A DNA stretch of 64,000 nt from Streptomyces diastatochromogenes (GTDB lineage: Bacteria > Actinomycetota > Actinomycetes > Streptomycetales > Streptomycetaceae), in NCBI RefSeq assembly GCF_002242805.1, contig NZ_MCGQ01000023.1, positions 303,859-367,858 of the forward strand, given 5' to 3'. This document shows positions 43,938 through 52,787 of the stretch, in pieces. The translations under genes were made by a program, and so were the position numbers. The notes beneath the pieces were generated by a model. That model ran no database searches and was not told where the DNA came from. It worked only from the letters and a program-made list of their open reading frames with translations. Position 1 is the stretch's first letter; the number at the start of each line of letters is the position of its first letter.

Positions 43938-45530
43938 ATGTCCACCCGTGCTCTGACCCACCATGTCCGTGTTCTGGCCCCTCTGGGCAACCGGCACGAC
44001 GAGATCCTCACGCCCGCCGCCCTGGACTTCGTCGGTCACCTGGTCGCGGCCTTCGGCAAGCGCCGCCAGGACCTGATGAGGGAACGCAGGCGACAGGCCC
44101 TGCGCCTGGCCAGTGGCTCCCCGCTCGACTTCCCGATGGTCACCTCCGCCGTCCGCGCCGACCCGACGTGGCGCGTCGCACCGCCCGCTCCCGGCCTGAC
44201 CGACCGCCGCGTCGAGATCACCGGCCCGCCGGAACGCCGTACGACGGTCAGCGCCTTGAACTCCGGGGCGCGGGTATGGATGGCCGATTTCGAAGACGCA
44301 ACCGCTCCCACCTGGGAGAACGTCATCAGCGGCCAGCTCAACCTGTTGGACGCCATCGAGCGGAGGATCGACTTCTCCTCCGAGGACGGGAAGGAGTACC
44401 GGCTCGGCGGACAGCTCGCCACCATCGTCGTACGACCACGCGGCTGGCACCTGGACGAGGAGCACCTGGAATACGACGGCCGGCCTGTGCCCGCCGCGCT
44501 CGTCGACTTCGGCCTGTACTTCTTCCACTGTGCCCAGCGCCAGATCGACGCCGGGCACGGTCCGTACTTCTACCTGCCGAAGCTGGAGAACCGCTACGAG
44601 GCCCGGCTGTGGAACGACATCTTCGTCACCGCACAGGAACTCCTCGGCATCCCCCAGGGCACGATTCGCGCCACGGTCCTCATCGAGACGATCACCGCCG
44701 CCTTCGAGATGGAGGAGATCCTCCACGAGCTGCGCGAGCACAGCGCCGGACTCAACGCGGGCCGCTGGGACTACCTGTTCAGCCTGATCAAGACCTTCGG
44801 CCACCGCACCGACTTCCTGCTGCCGGACCGCGCGCAGGTCACCATGACCGCCCCCTTCATGCGCGCCTACACCGAACTCCTCGTCCGTACCTGCCACCAG
44901 CGCGGCGCCCACGCCATCGGCGGCATGGCCGCCCACGTGCCCAGCAAGGACCAGGCAGCCAACGAGGCCGCCCTCGCCAAGGTGCGGCTGGACAAGGAAC
45001 GCGAGGCCGAGGACGGCTTCGACGGCTCCTGGGTGGCTCACCCGGGCCTGGTCCCGGTGTGCCGTGCGGTGTTCGACGGTGTCCTCGGCGACCGGCCGCA
45101 CCAGATCGACCGCACGCGGGACGACGTGGAGGTGACGGCGGCAGACCTGCTGTCGGTACGCCGCGTCAGCGGGCCGCCCACCGCGGAGGGAGTGCGTACC
45201 AACATCGCCGTCGCCCTGCGCTACTTCGCCGCATGGCTGCGCGGACAGGGCGCCGTCGCCCTCCACGGGCTGATGGAGGACGCGGCCACCGCCGAGATCG
45301 CGCGCGTGCAGATCTGGCAGTGGCTGCGGCACCGGGTCATCGACCGCGAGACGGTGCTACGACTGCTCGACGAGGAGACCGAGGCGCTCGGCGCCGAGTA
45401 TCCGTGGGCACCGGTCGAGGAGGTGCGGGCGCTGTTCCGACGTACAGCGATGTCCGGCGAACTTCCCCTGTTCTTCACGCCGGACGCCTACTCCCGGCAC
45501 CTCGTGCGGCATGCGGAGCCGGCGTCATGA
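43938..45530 (+). CDS. aceB: Malate synthase A
   Basis: A 530-residue malate synthase of the A type (usual length about 530). Family segments are MADFEDATAPTWENVI, TIVVRPRGWHLDEEH, GPYFYLPKLENRYEARLWND and GRWDYLFSLIK. The catalytic Asp region and the C-terminal RVQIWQWLRH are present. It condenses glyoxylate with acetyl-CoA to malate. GGAGAAGCG precedes the ATG. Its stop overlaps the start of the 3-hydroxyacyl-CoA dehydrogenase gene (ATGA), so glyoxylate shunt and fatty-acid oxidation steps are coupled. Confidence 0.96.
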   Translation: MSTRALTHHVRVLAPLGNRHDEILTPAALDFVGHLVAAFGKRRQDLMRERRRQALRLASGSPLDFPMVTSAVRADPTWRVAPPAPGLTDRRVEITGPPERRTTVSALNSGARVWMADFEDATAPTWENVISGQLNLLDAIERRIDFSSEDGKEYRLGGQLATIVVRPRGWHLDEEHLEYDGRPVPAALVDFGLYFFHCAQRQIDAGHGPYFYLPKLENRYEARLWNDIFVTAQELLGIPQGTIRATVLIETITAAFEMEEILHELREHSAGLNAGRWDYLFSLIKTFGHRTDFLLPDRAQVTMTAPFMRAYTELLVRTCHQRGAHAIGGMAAHVPSKDQAANEAALAKVRLDKEREAEDGFDGSWVAHPGLVPVCRAVFDGVLGDRPHQIDRTRDDVEVTAADLLSVRRVSGPPTAEGVRTNIAVALRYFAAWLRGQGAVALHGLMEDAATAEIARVQIWQWLRHRVIDRETVLRLLDEETEALGAEYPWAPVEEVRALFRRTAMSGELPLFFTPDAYSRHLVRHAEPAS

Positions 45531-46396
45531 GCGGGCGTATCCGGCGTGTCGGGGTGGTCGGGGGCGGCCAGATGGGCGCCGGCATCGCCGAGGTGTGCGC
45601 GCTGGCCGGTCTGGACACCGTGGTGTGCGAGGTGGACGCGGTCGCGGCCCGCGCGGCACGGGAACGGGTGGCGGCGTCGCTCGAGCGCGCGGTGCGGCGC
45701 GGGAAGATGGCCGGGACTGCCGCCCGGGAAGCACTCACCCGGCTCGTCTTCACCGGCGATCTGGAGGAGCTGGCCGACCGGCAACTGGTCATCGAGGCAG
45801 TCGTGGAGAACCCGGACGCCAAGACCGAAGTCTTCACCGCCCTCGACAAGATCGTCGAGGATCCGGCGGCTGTCCTGGCGACCAACACCTCCTCACTCCC
45901 CGTCATGCGGCTCGGGATGGTGACAGGGCGCGCCGACCGGGTCGTGGGCCTGCACTTCTTCAACCCCGTTCCGGTGCTGCCGCTGGTGGAGGTCGTGGCC
46001 TCCCTGCACACGTCGCCCGACACGGTCGCCGCGGTCGAGGAGTTCGCGCGCCGCACCCTCGGCAAGACGGTGATCCGCTCCCAGGACCGGGCGGGCTTCG
46101 TCGTCAACGCGCTGCTCGTCCCGTACCTGCTGTCAGCGATCCGGATGGCCGAGTCCGGCTTCGCCACCGCCACCGACATCGACACCGGCATGGAACTGGG
46201 CTGTGCCCATCCCATGGGACCGTTGAAACTGGCGGACCTGATCGGCCTGGACACCGTCGCCGCCATCGCCGAGTCGCTGTACGACGAGTTCCGGGAACCC
46301 CTCTACGCCCCTCCCCCGCTGCTCCAGCGGATGGTCGAGGCGGGGCTGCTGGGCCGCAGGACCGGCCGGGGATTCCACGTGTACGACCAGGTCTGA
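45527..46396 (+). CDS. 3-hydroxybutyryl-CoA dehydrogenase
   Basis: A 289-residue 3-hydroxyacyl-CoA dehydrogenase of the short FadB2/Hbd type. The NAD motif is VGVVGGGQMGAGIAEVCALAG. The active-site segments are NTSSLPV, GLHFFNPVPVLPLVEVV and DRAGFVVNALLVPYL, then GCAHPMGPLKLADLIGLD. It interconverts 3-hydroxybutyryl-CoA and acetoacetyl-CoA, feeding acetyl-CoA to the glyoxylate genes with which it is coupled. Confidence 0.94.
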   Translation: MSGRIRRVGVVGGGQMGAGIAEVCALAGLDTVVCEVDAVAARAARERVAASLERAVRRGKMAGTAAREALTRLVFTGDLEELADRQLVIEAVVENPDAKTEVFTALDKIVEDPAAVLATNTSSLPVMRLGMVTGRADRVVGLHFFNPVPVLPLVEVVASLHTSPDTVAAVEEFARRTLGKTVIRSQDRAGFVVNALLVPYLLSAIRMAESGFATATDIDTGMELGCAHPMGPLKLADLIGLDTVAAIAESLYDEFREPLYAPPPLLQRMVEAGLLGRRTGRGFHVYDQV

Positions 46397-46506
46397 GGAA
46401 CCTGGTCGGGTCGGGCTGAGGGGCCCGGCAACGGCAGCTCCGGCCGAGGGATCCGGTGGCTGCCGGACGCACAGGGGAAAGGTGGGGGCGCCGCGACACT
46501 CCGCTT

Positions 46507-46536
46507 GGTAGGAGCTTGGTAGGAGGCCGGTAGGAG
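46507..46536. repeat. Three GGTAGGAG repeats with 11-bp period
   Basis: GGTAGGAG occurs at 46507-46514, 46518-46525 and 46529-46536, one helical turn apart, in the 244-bp gap between the dehydrogenase and the CtaG-like gene. It could be slippage or a phased binding site. Confidence 0.65.
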
Positions 46537-46640
46537 AACGAGGCGCGGCCCCGGTGAGGGTCCGACCGCCACGTCCTGTGCGGCGTAGAGTGCCTCGGCA
46601 AGTCCGACCTGATGCCCGTTATGTCGCGAAGGAGATCGCC

Positions 46641-47612
46641 ATGGGGAGTCCGCCGGAACTGACCACCGGACGGCTGTTCTCCTCATGGCAGTTGGACGTG
46701 CCCGCGCTGCTGCTCGTCGTCCTGCTGGGCACCCTGTACGGCTGGGGCGTGCTGCGGCTCAGGCGCCGGGGTGGATCCTGGCCCCCGGTCCGCATCGCGG
46801 CCTTCACGCTGCTGGGGCTGGGCACGCTGGTCGTGGCCACGATGTCCGCACTGGCCGTGTACGACCATGTGCTGTTCTGGCCGGCCGCGGTGCAGAACAT
46901 CCTCCTCGACCTGGTCGCACCGCTGGGCCTGGCGCTCGGCGATCCGCTGGGGCTGGCCCTCCGGGCCCTGCACGAACGCGGCGCAGGGCGGGTGCAACGG
47001 GCGATGACCGGGCGGGTCGTACGACTCCTCACCTTCCCGCTGATCAGTACCGCGCTGGTGCTGGCGACCGAGCTGACGGTGTACTTCACGCCGTACTTCG
47101 AGACCGCTCTCCGCGTCGGCTGGCTGCACGAGTTGATGTATCTGCACCTCCTGGTGGCCGGGTGTCTGTTCGTGGTGCCGGTGCTCACCCGCGAGGAAGC
47201 CCTGCCGGAGTGGTGCACGCATCCCGTGCGGGCGGCGCTGGTGTTCCTCGACGGGGTCGTCGACGCGGTGCCCGGCATCGTCGTCATGACCCACGGCACG
47301 CTGATCGCCGGGGCCTGGTATCTGCACCATGCCCCGCCCTGGGCGCCGGACGTACAGCGCGACCAGCAGCTCGGCGGGGGCGCGATGATCAGCATCGCGG
47401 AGCTGGTGGCACTCCCCTTCCTGCTGGCGATCCTCGCGCAGTGGGCGCGCACCGAGCGGGCCGAGACCGTCGCACTGGACCGCCGTCTGGAGGCGGAGCT
47501 GGTCCCGGCGGCACCCGTGGCGGGAGGTGCCGGGGAGGAGGCGGACCGGGTGCGTCCGTGGTGGGAGACGGAGAACAGTGCGGTCGCCCAGCGCATCCGG
47601 CAGCAGCGCTGA
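46641..47612 (+). CDS. CtaG-type cytochrome c oxidase assembly membrane protein
   Basis: A 323-residue protein with seven or so membrane segments. Conserved histidines sit at membrane borders (YDHVLFWPAAVQNILLD, HELMYLHLLVAGCLF, HGTLIAGAWYLHH), as in the caa3-type CtaG family that helps deliver copper to cytochrome oxidase. The ATG at 46641 follows AAGGAG. It is not in an operon with oxidase genes here, so its partner enzyme must be elsewhere. It converges on the molybdenum hydroxylase operon. Confidence 0.85.
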   Translation: MGSPPELTTGRLFSSWQLDVPALLLVVLLGTLYGWGVLRLRRRGGSWPPVRIAAFTLLGLGTLVVATMSALAVYDHVLFWPAAVQNILLDLVAPLGLALGDPLGLALRALHERGAGRVQRAMTGRVVRLLTFPLISTALVLATELTVYFTPYFETALRVGWLHELMYLHLLVAGCLFVVPVLTREEALPEWCTHPVRAALVFLDGVVDAVPGIVVMTHGTLIAGAWYLHHAPPWAPDVQRDQQLGGGAMISIAELVALPFLLAILAQWARTERAETVALDRRLEAELVPAAPVAGGAGEEADRVRPWWETENSAVAQRIRQQR

Positions 47613-47765
47613 GCCACGTCGGCCGCTCTTACCGAAGGTGACCGGCGCGGTCCGTGACGGTAGCCACAGCGGGCGTGCGCTGTGCGCGGTTTGATGGAGG
47701 CACCTCGTCCGGTGAGGCGTCTTCACGGACACAGGCCACTGACCCACCGACCGGGCCGTCGCCGG

Positions 47766-48740
47766 TCAGGGCAGTGTCCACAACCGGACCGTGACGAGGT
47801 AGAAGACGACAGCCCAGAAGGCCATCGCCACCGCGACGACACCGAGGCCACGGAGGTTGGTTCTTGCCGCCGGTTCGTCCGGCGGTGGTCGCAGCCATCG
47901 CCCGAGCAGCGGGTTCACGTAGTAGGGCATGGTCAGGAAGCTCATGATGAGACTCGACAGCAGGTTGCCCACGAGCAGGCCGATCCAGAGCGGCATGTGC
48001 AGTGGGGACAGAGCGAGCGTCAGCAGTACGACAGTCGGGTACAGGCCGACCCAGATGGCGAGGGAGGTCCTGGTCTCGGAGGGCGGCGGCGGTGCCTCTT
48101 TGCCGTTGCCCTCGAAGGCGAACCAGCTGCCGAACGAGTTGTCGATCGTACGCAGTTTGAAGTCGCTGAACTTCTCGCCCTCGGCCAGGATCTCCTGCCG
48201 CTCGGGCGACGTCAGCCAGGCGTCGAGGTGCTCGGCGGTGTCGTAGCGGTACAGCGTGGTCCATTCCTCCTGGAGCCCCTCGATGGGGCGGAAGAGCTCG
48301 GTCCCCCGAAACCCTTCGAACTTGCTCTCCTCCTGGACCATGTGGTGCTGCCAGTGGAGGAAGTCGTCGACCTGGTTCGGGTGGACACGGTGGGTGACCA
48401 CCACGGTGACCAGCGGATCCAGTGACTGGGTGCCGCTGCTGACCACCTGCTGGGTCGCCGGACCGTCGAAGTACTTGGCGCCGACGTCGAGATACGTCTG
48501 CCTGGTCCCGCTGTTGATCCACGCCTGCAGATGCGCCACCGAGTCGAACCGGTACACGACGACCCAGTCGGGTTGCAGCGACGTCGGCGGGGAGATCTCG
48601 GCGCCCAGGAAACCTGGATAGTAGGCGGCAGCGGCGTTGAGATCCTCCTGCCACGACTCGAATTCCCGCTCCATCCCGGGCAGGACCTTCTGGCCGATGA
48701 TCGCCGTCGCCGCGGCGGCGATGTTCCTTTCGGTGTTCAT
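47766..48740 (-). CDS. Tandem antibiotic-biosynthesis-monooxygenase-fold protein with membrane tail
   Basis: A 324-residue protein with two ABM-type ferredoxin-like repeats. The first covers about residues 12-85 (VLPGMEREFESWQEDL, WVVVYRFDSVAHLQAW), the second about 110-195 (VHPNQVDDFLHWQHHM, WTTLYRYDTAEHLDAW). Two or three membrane segments follow between 220 and 320. ABM domains can oxidise quinoid compounds or bind haem, but here the role is unknown. It lies six bp after the molybdenum hydroxylase gene and is the last gene of that operon. Confidence 0.85.
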   Translation of the reverse strand: MNTERNIAAAATAIIGQKVLPGMEREFESWQEDLNAAAAYYPGFLGAEISPPTSLQPDWVVVYRFDSVAHLQAWINSGTRQTYLDVGAKYFDGPATQQVVSSGTQSLDPLVTVVVTHRVHPNQVDDFLHWQHHMVQEESKFEGFRGTELFRPIEGLQEEWTTLYRYDTAEHLDAWLTSPERQEILAEGEKFSDFKLRTIDNSFGSWFAFEGNGKEAPPPPSETRTSLAIWVGLYPTVVLLTLALSPLHMPLWIGLLVGNLLSSLIMSFLTMPYYVNPLLGRWLRPPPDEPAARTNLRGLGVVAVAMAFWAVVFYLVTVRLWTLP

Positions 48741-48746
48741 GGTGGC

Positions 48747-51464
48747 TCAACCTGCCGACACCGACTGCTCCGCAGGGAGTCGGCCGTAAATGCGTTCCGG
48801 AGTCAGCGGCAGCGCACGGTAGCGGACGCCCGTGGCGTCATGCACCGCGTTCGCGAGCGCGGGGGCGACCGGGTTGATACAGCACTCCGCCATTCCCTTC
48901 GCCCGCATCGGCCCCACCGAATCCGCCGAGTCCACCAGGAGGACCTCGGTACGGGGGATGTCGGCGTAGGTGGGGATGCGGTAGTTCCGGAGGTTCGGGT
49001 TGACCATGACGCCGTTGTCGTCGACGTGATGGTTCTCGGTCAGCGCGAAGCCGATGCCCTGGGCGACACCGCCCTCCACCTGTCCCCGGACCTGCGCCGG
49101 GTTGATGATCACCCCGGCGTCCGCCGCATGCACGCTGTACAGGATCCGTATCTCACCCGTCACGCGGTGCACGGCGACCCGGAACCCCTGCGTGTTGGAG
49201 GTCACGCTCCGGGGCGAGCCGTACGCCTTGCGTGCGGCGGTGAAACGGATTCCACGCGCCCGGGCCAGCGCGACGAGTTCGGCCAGCGACACCCGCCGGT
49301 CCCCGCAGACGACACCGTCGTCGTCCATCGTGCACATCACGACATGGACGCCCGTGTGCGCCGCGGCGAAGTGCAGGATGCGGTCGCGCACGGCGTTGGC
49401 CGCCCGCAGGACCGCGTTGCCCGCCACGAAGAGGCCGGCGCTGGCAAAGGCACCGGTGTCGAATCCCGTGCGGTCGGTGTCGGACTGCACCAGACGGATC
49501 CGCGACGGCGTCGTGCCCAGCTGGTTGGCCGCGATCTGGACATGGGCCGTGGACGTTCCCTCCCCGAACTCGGCGGTCCCGACAGCCAGTTCGTAGAGGA
49601 GATCGTCGCCCAGCGTGACCCAGGCCTCGGAGAGGTGTTCCGTCGGGGGCGCGGTCTCGTGCAGCGAACTCGCCACGCCGGCACCGACGAGCCACGCGGG
49701 GCCAGGGGGCGGCCGGTCGGCCGTACGGGCCAGGGCCTCGCCCACCAGGTCGATGCACTTGGCGAGTCCGTCCTCGGTGAAGATCACGTCGTCCGGGCCG
49801 TCGTGCAGGGCGACCAGGGGCTCACCCGGCCGCACGATGTTGCGTCGGCGCAGTTCCAGCGGGTCGAGGTGAAGGGCGCGGGCCAGTTCGTCCATCGCCG
49901 ACTCCACCGCGAACGCCGGCTGCGTCATCCCGTAACCTCGCAGCGCCCCGCTCGGCACGGTGTTCGTGTAGACGGAGTACGCGTCGTACCTCTTGTTGGG
50001 GCAGCGGTAGATCATGACGGCGGCTCCGCCCGCGTACACCGTTTCGCCGCCGTGGTTGCCGTAGGCGCCCGTGTTCGACACGTTGCGTACCTGGACGGCG
50101 GTGAGCGTTCCGTCGGCCTTCGCGCCGAGCTTGACCGTCAGGGCCATCGGATGCCTCGGCGAGGCCGTGGTGAACTCCTCCTCACGGGTGTACTCCAGAC
50201 AGGTGGGCCGCCCGGTGTCCAGGGTGGCGAGCGCGACCAGGTCCTCCGCGATCACCTCCTGCTTGCCGCCGAATCCACCGCCGACGCGCTTGCAGAACAC
50301 CCTCACCTGGTCCGGGCGCAGCGCGAACAGGTACTCCAGTTTGACCTTCGCGATCGACGGTGACTGCGAACTGGTACGGACGTTCAGCCGGCCGTCCTCC
50401 ATCCATGCGATCGAGCCGTGGGTCTCCAGATGCGCGTGCTGCACCCGCGGGGAGAAGTACGTGCCTTCGTGGATCACGTCGGCCGCGGCGAATCCCGCGT
50501 CGACGTCGCCGATGTGCGAGTGGAGTTCGAGCAGGATGTTGTGGACGGGGTCGCGGACGAACGGATCGTCGGAGCCGTGCAGCTGGGGTGCGCCGTCGGC
50601 CATCGCCGCCTCGGGGTCGAACACCGCCGGCAGCACCTCGTACTCGACCGCGAGACGCCGGCAGCCCTCCTCGGCCGCCCCGACCGTGTCGGCCAGGACC
50701 GCGGCAACGCGCTGGCCGGCGAAGCGGACCGTGTCGTCGAGGATGTAGGTGTCGTCCGGGTCGACCAGGTGGTCGGTGTGGATCGCCGTGGTGAAGCGTC
50801 TGCGGGGTACGTCGTCCCAGGTGTAGACCCGGTGCACGCCGGGCAGCGCGAGGGCGGCGCTCTTGTCGATCGAGAGGATCCGGGCGTGTGCGTGGGGGGA
50901 GTGCAGCACCTTGAGGTGCAGCATGCCGTCGATGTGCGTGTCCATGGTGAACTCGGCGTGACCCGTCACCACGTCGTGGCCCGCGGGCGCGCCGACGCTC
51001 GTCCCGACGGCCTTGCCCGGTGCTGCCGTCTCCACCGCGCTGACGCCCTTCACGGCGTCCTCGATCGCCCGGTATCCGGTGCAGCGGCAGAGGTTGCCCT
51101 TCAACGCCCGTGGCAGATCCGCCTTCTGGTCCTCGGTGAAGGTCGCCGACGTCATGATCATCCCTGCGGTGCAGAAACCGCACTGGAACCCCGGCGCCTC
51201 CTCGAACTGCCGCTGCACGGGATGCAGGGCGCCGGGCTTTCCCAGGCCCTCGATCGTGGTCACCTCACGGCCGTCCGCGCGGAACGCGGGGGTGATGCAG
51301 CTGTGTACCGGTACGCCGTCCAGCCACACCGTGCAGGCGCCGCAGTCGCCCGCGTCGCACCCCTTCTTGACGCCGAAGTGGCCGAGTTCGCGCAGGAAGG
51401 TGCGCAGGCACTGGCCGGGGGCCGGCTCCCGGTCGAATCTCTTGCCGTTGACGATGTAGCTCAT
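48747..51464 (-). CDS. Molybdenum hydroxylase: fused [2Fe-2S] and molybdopterin subunits
   Basis: A 905-residue xanthine dehydrogenase/aldehyde oxidase-type protein. Residues about 1-150 carry both iron-sulphur clusters (CDAGDCGACTVWLDG, then CGFCTAGM and CRCTGYRAIEDAV). Residues about 165-900 are the large molybdopterin subunit (CKRVGGGFGGKQE, GALRGYGMTQPAFAVES, and a C-terminal AKGMAECCINPVAPALANAV that should hold the catalytic Glu region). These are usually separate small and large subunits in bacterial enzymes, so the fusion is notable. The FAD subunit is encoded just upstream with an ATGA overlap. The substrate is unknown. Confidence 0.92.
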   Translation of the reverse strand: MSYIVNGKRFDREPAPGQCLRTFLRELGHFGVKKGCDAGDCGACTVWLDGVPVHSCITPAFRADGREVTTIEGLGKPGALHPVQRQFEEAPGFQCGFCTAGMIMTSATFTEDQKADLPRALKGNLCRCTGYRAIEDAVKGVSAVETAAPGKAVGTSVGAPAGHDVVTGHAEFTMDTHIDGMLHLKVLHSPHAHARILSIDKSAALALPGVHRVYTWDDVPRRRFTTAIHTDHLVDPDDTYILDDTVRFAGQRVAAVLADTVGAAEEGCRRLAVEYEVLPAVFDPEAAMADGAPQLHGSDDPFVRDPVHNILLELHSHIGDVDAGFAAADVIHEGTYFSPRVQHAHLETHGSIAWMEDGRLNVRTSSQSPSIAKVKLEYLFALRPDQVRVFCKRVGGGFGGKQEVIAEDLVALATLDTGRPTCLEYTREEEFTTASPRHPMALTVKLGAKADGTLTAVQVRNVSNTGAYGNHGGETVYAGGAAVMIYRCPNKRYDAYSVYTNTVPSGALRGYGMTQPAFAVESAMDELARALHLDPLELRRRNIVRPGEPLVALHDGPDDVIFTEDGLAKCIDLVGEALARTADRPPPGPAWLVGAGVASSLHETAPPTEHLSEAWVTLGDDLLYELAVGTAEFGEGTSTAHVQIAANQLGTTPSRIRLVQSDTDRTGFDTGAFASAGLFVAGNAVLRAANAVRDRILHFAAAHTGVHVVMCTMDDDGVVCGDRRVSLAELVALARARGIRFTAARKAYGSPRSVTSNTQGFRVAVHRVTGEIRILYSVHAADAGVIINPAQVRGQVEGGVAQGIGFALTENHHVDDNGVMVNPNLRNYRIPTYADIPRTEVLLVDSADSVGPMRAKGMAECCINPVAPALANAVHDATGVRYRALPLTPERIYGRLPAEQSVSAG

Positions 51465-52288
51465 GCCAGGTCCCCAGCCATGAGTTCGCGGCAGATCTCT
51501 TCGGCGAAGTGCCGGGTCAGATGCCGACGGTGGTCAGGGGTCCCGTTGGGATCGGCGAACCAGACGTCGGCCGGCACGGCGTCGATGCTCTGCCGCAGGG
51601 TTCGAACATCGGGCAAGGAGGCGAAGGCGATGCGGACCGGCCGCGTGGTGCCGGCGGTGACGGTGAGCAACAGGTCACTCGCCCCCAGCCGTTGCGTGCC
51701 GACGAGGAACACCGTCGAACGGCCGAGCCGGGTCAGCGTGAAGCGACGGTGCGCGGTGCGTTTGCGCAGCGCGTGCTCCGGAATGGTGATGCGCCGAAGG
51801 AGTTCCCCGGGCGCGAGAACGTTGCGGTGGTCGCCCGTGACGAAATCGAGGGCGTCGACGAAGCGCACGGAGCCATCGGGCGCCCATAGTTCGTACTGCG
51901 CCTCCAGCGCGACCGTCAACGTGATCATCGGGCCGGCGGGCAGGGACATGCAGATGTTTCCGCCGACGGTCGCCGCGTTCCAGACCTTGAACGAGGACAG
52001 GAACGCCTCGCAGCTTTCCCGGAAGAGAATTCCGGCGGTCCAGCCCTCCGGCCACGGGGAGGCGTACAGGTCGCGAATGGTGCATGTGGCGCTGATCTCC
52101 AGGCCCTTGTCCGTCAGAACAAGGGGCTCCCAACGCAACGCCGTCAGGTCGATCAGCCGTCGCAGGTCCGGCTGCTCCGTGGAAAAGAGCCACGTTCCGC
52201 CTGCGAGCCAGGCGTCGCCCTCGCGCCAGTCCGTGCCTGGCCGCTCGGACGGTCGCCGGATTACTTCGGTGATGGTGTTGAGGTCCAT
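51461..52288 (-). CDS. FAD-binding subunit of the molybdenum hydroxylase
   Basis: A 275-residue CoxM/XdhB-type FAD subunit. It contains AGGTWLFSTEQP (equivalent to the usual AGGTDL) and the second FAD motif TVGGNICMSLPAGP. It would pass electrons from the iron-sulphur clusters to the final acceptor. It is the first gene of a three-gene operon with the fused hydroxylase and the ABM-fold membrane protein. The 154-bp gap upstream probably holds the promoter. Confidence 0.92.
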   Translation of the reverse strand: MDLNTITEVIRRPSERPGTDWREGDAWLAGGTWLFSTEQPDLRRLIDLTALRWEPLVLTDKGLEISATCTIRDLYASPWPEGWTAGILFRESCEAFLSSFKVWNAATVGGNICMSLPAGPMITLTVALEAQYELWAPDGSVRFVDALDFVTGDHRNVLAPGELLRRITIPEHALRKRTAHRRFTLTRLGRSTVFLVGTQRLGASDLLLTVTAGTTRPVRIAFASLPDVRTLRQSIDAVPADVWFADPNGTPDHRRHLTRHFAEEICRELMAGDLA

Positions 52289-52442
52289 GAAAACCGACCC
52301 CTGGCGCTGTTGGAGTTGATCTTCTCCCGCCTTGTTACAGCTTATCCCAGTATGCGAATGAGGGCCCGGTCAAGGGCAGCCGAAAGTAGCCGGCTCATCC
52401 CGGACAGTCACCACCGAACCGGCACCGCATCCTGGGACTCGA

Positions 52443-52736
52443 TCAATCCGAATTGTCGACGATCTCGGCGATCTGCACGAACTCTATGGATGGCGCCACG
52501 CCGTACAGGTCAGTTACTCGCCCGCGCAATTCCTCAGTGAAGAACCGCGCTGCCTCTTCTTTCGATTCCCAGACATAGAAGTTGACCGCCTGCCGCCGCT
52601 CCTCATCAAAGGTGAAGAACTTGAACCGCAAGCCTGGCATGCCTTCGAACATGCCACGCGCGTTCTCGGCGACGTTGATAATCCGTGAGCGATCGAAGTC
52701 GCCGGGGTAGGAGAAAGTAACGGTGACACCTATCAC
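52443..52736 (-). CDS. Small dimeric alpha/beta-barrel (monooxygenase-fold) protein
   Basis: A 97-residue protein of the YdhR/ABM-like fold: VTVTFSYPGDFDRSRI, a central MPGLRFKFFTFDEERRQAVNFYVWESKEEAARFF, and an ending with a beta strand. This length is normal for a single-domain dimer. It is less GC-biased than its neighbours, with more A/T third positions, which hints at a different history. It may assist the oxidative enzymes on both sides, but no reaction can be assigned. Confidence 0.8.
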   Translation of the reverse strand: MIGVTVTFSYPGDFDRSRIINVAENARGMFEGMPGLRFKFFTFDEERRQAVNFYVWESKEEAARFFTEELRGRVTDLYGVAPSIEFVQIAEIVDNSD

Positions 52737-52787
52737 GAGTTCTCCCTACGCAGTACGAGAAGATCACTTACATACGAGGTCGGCCGG

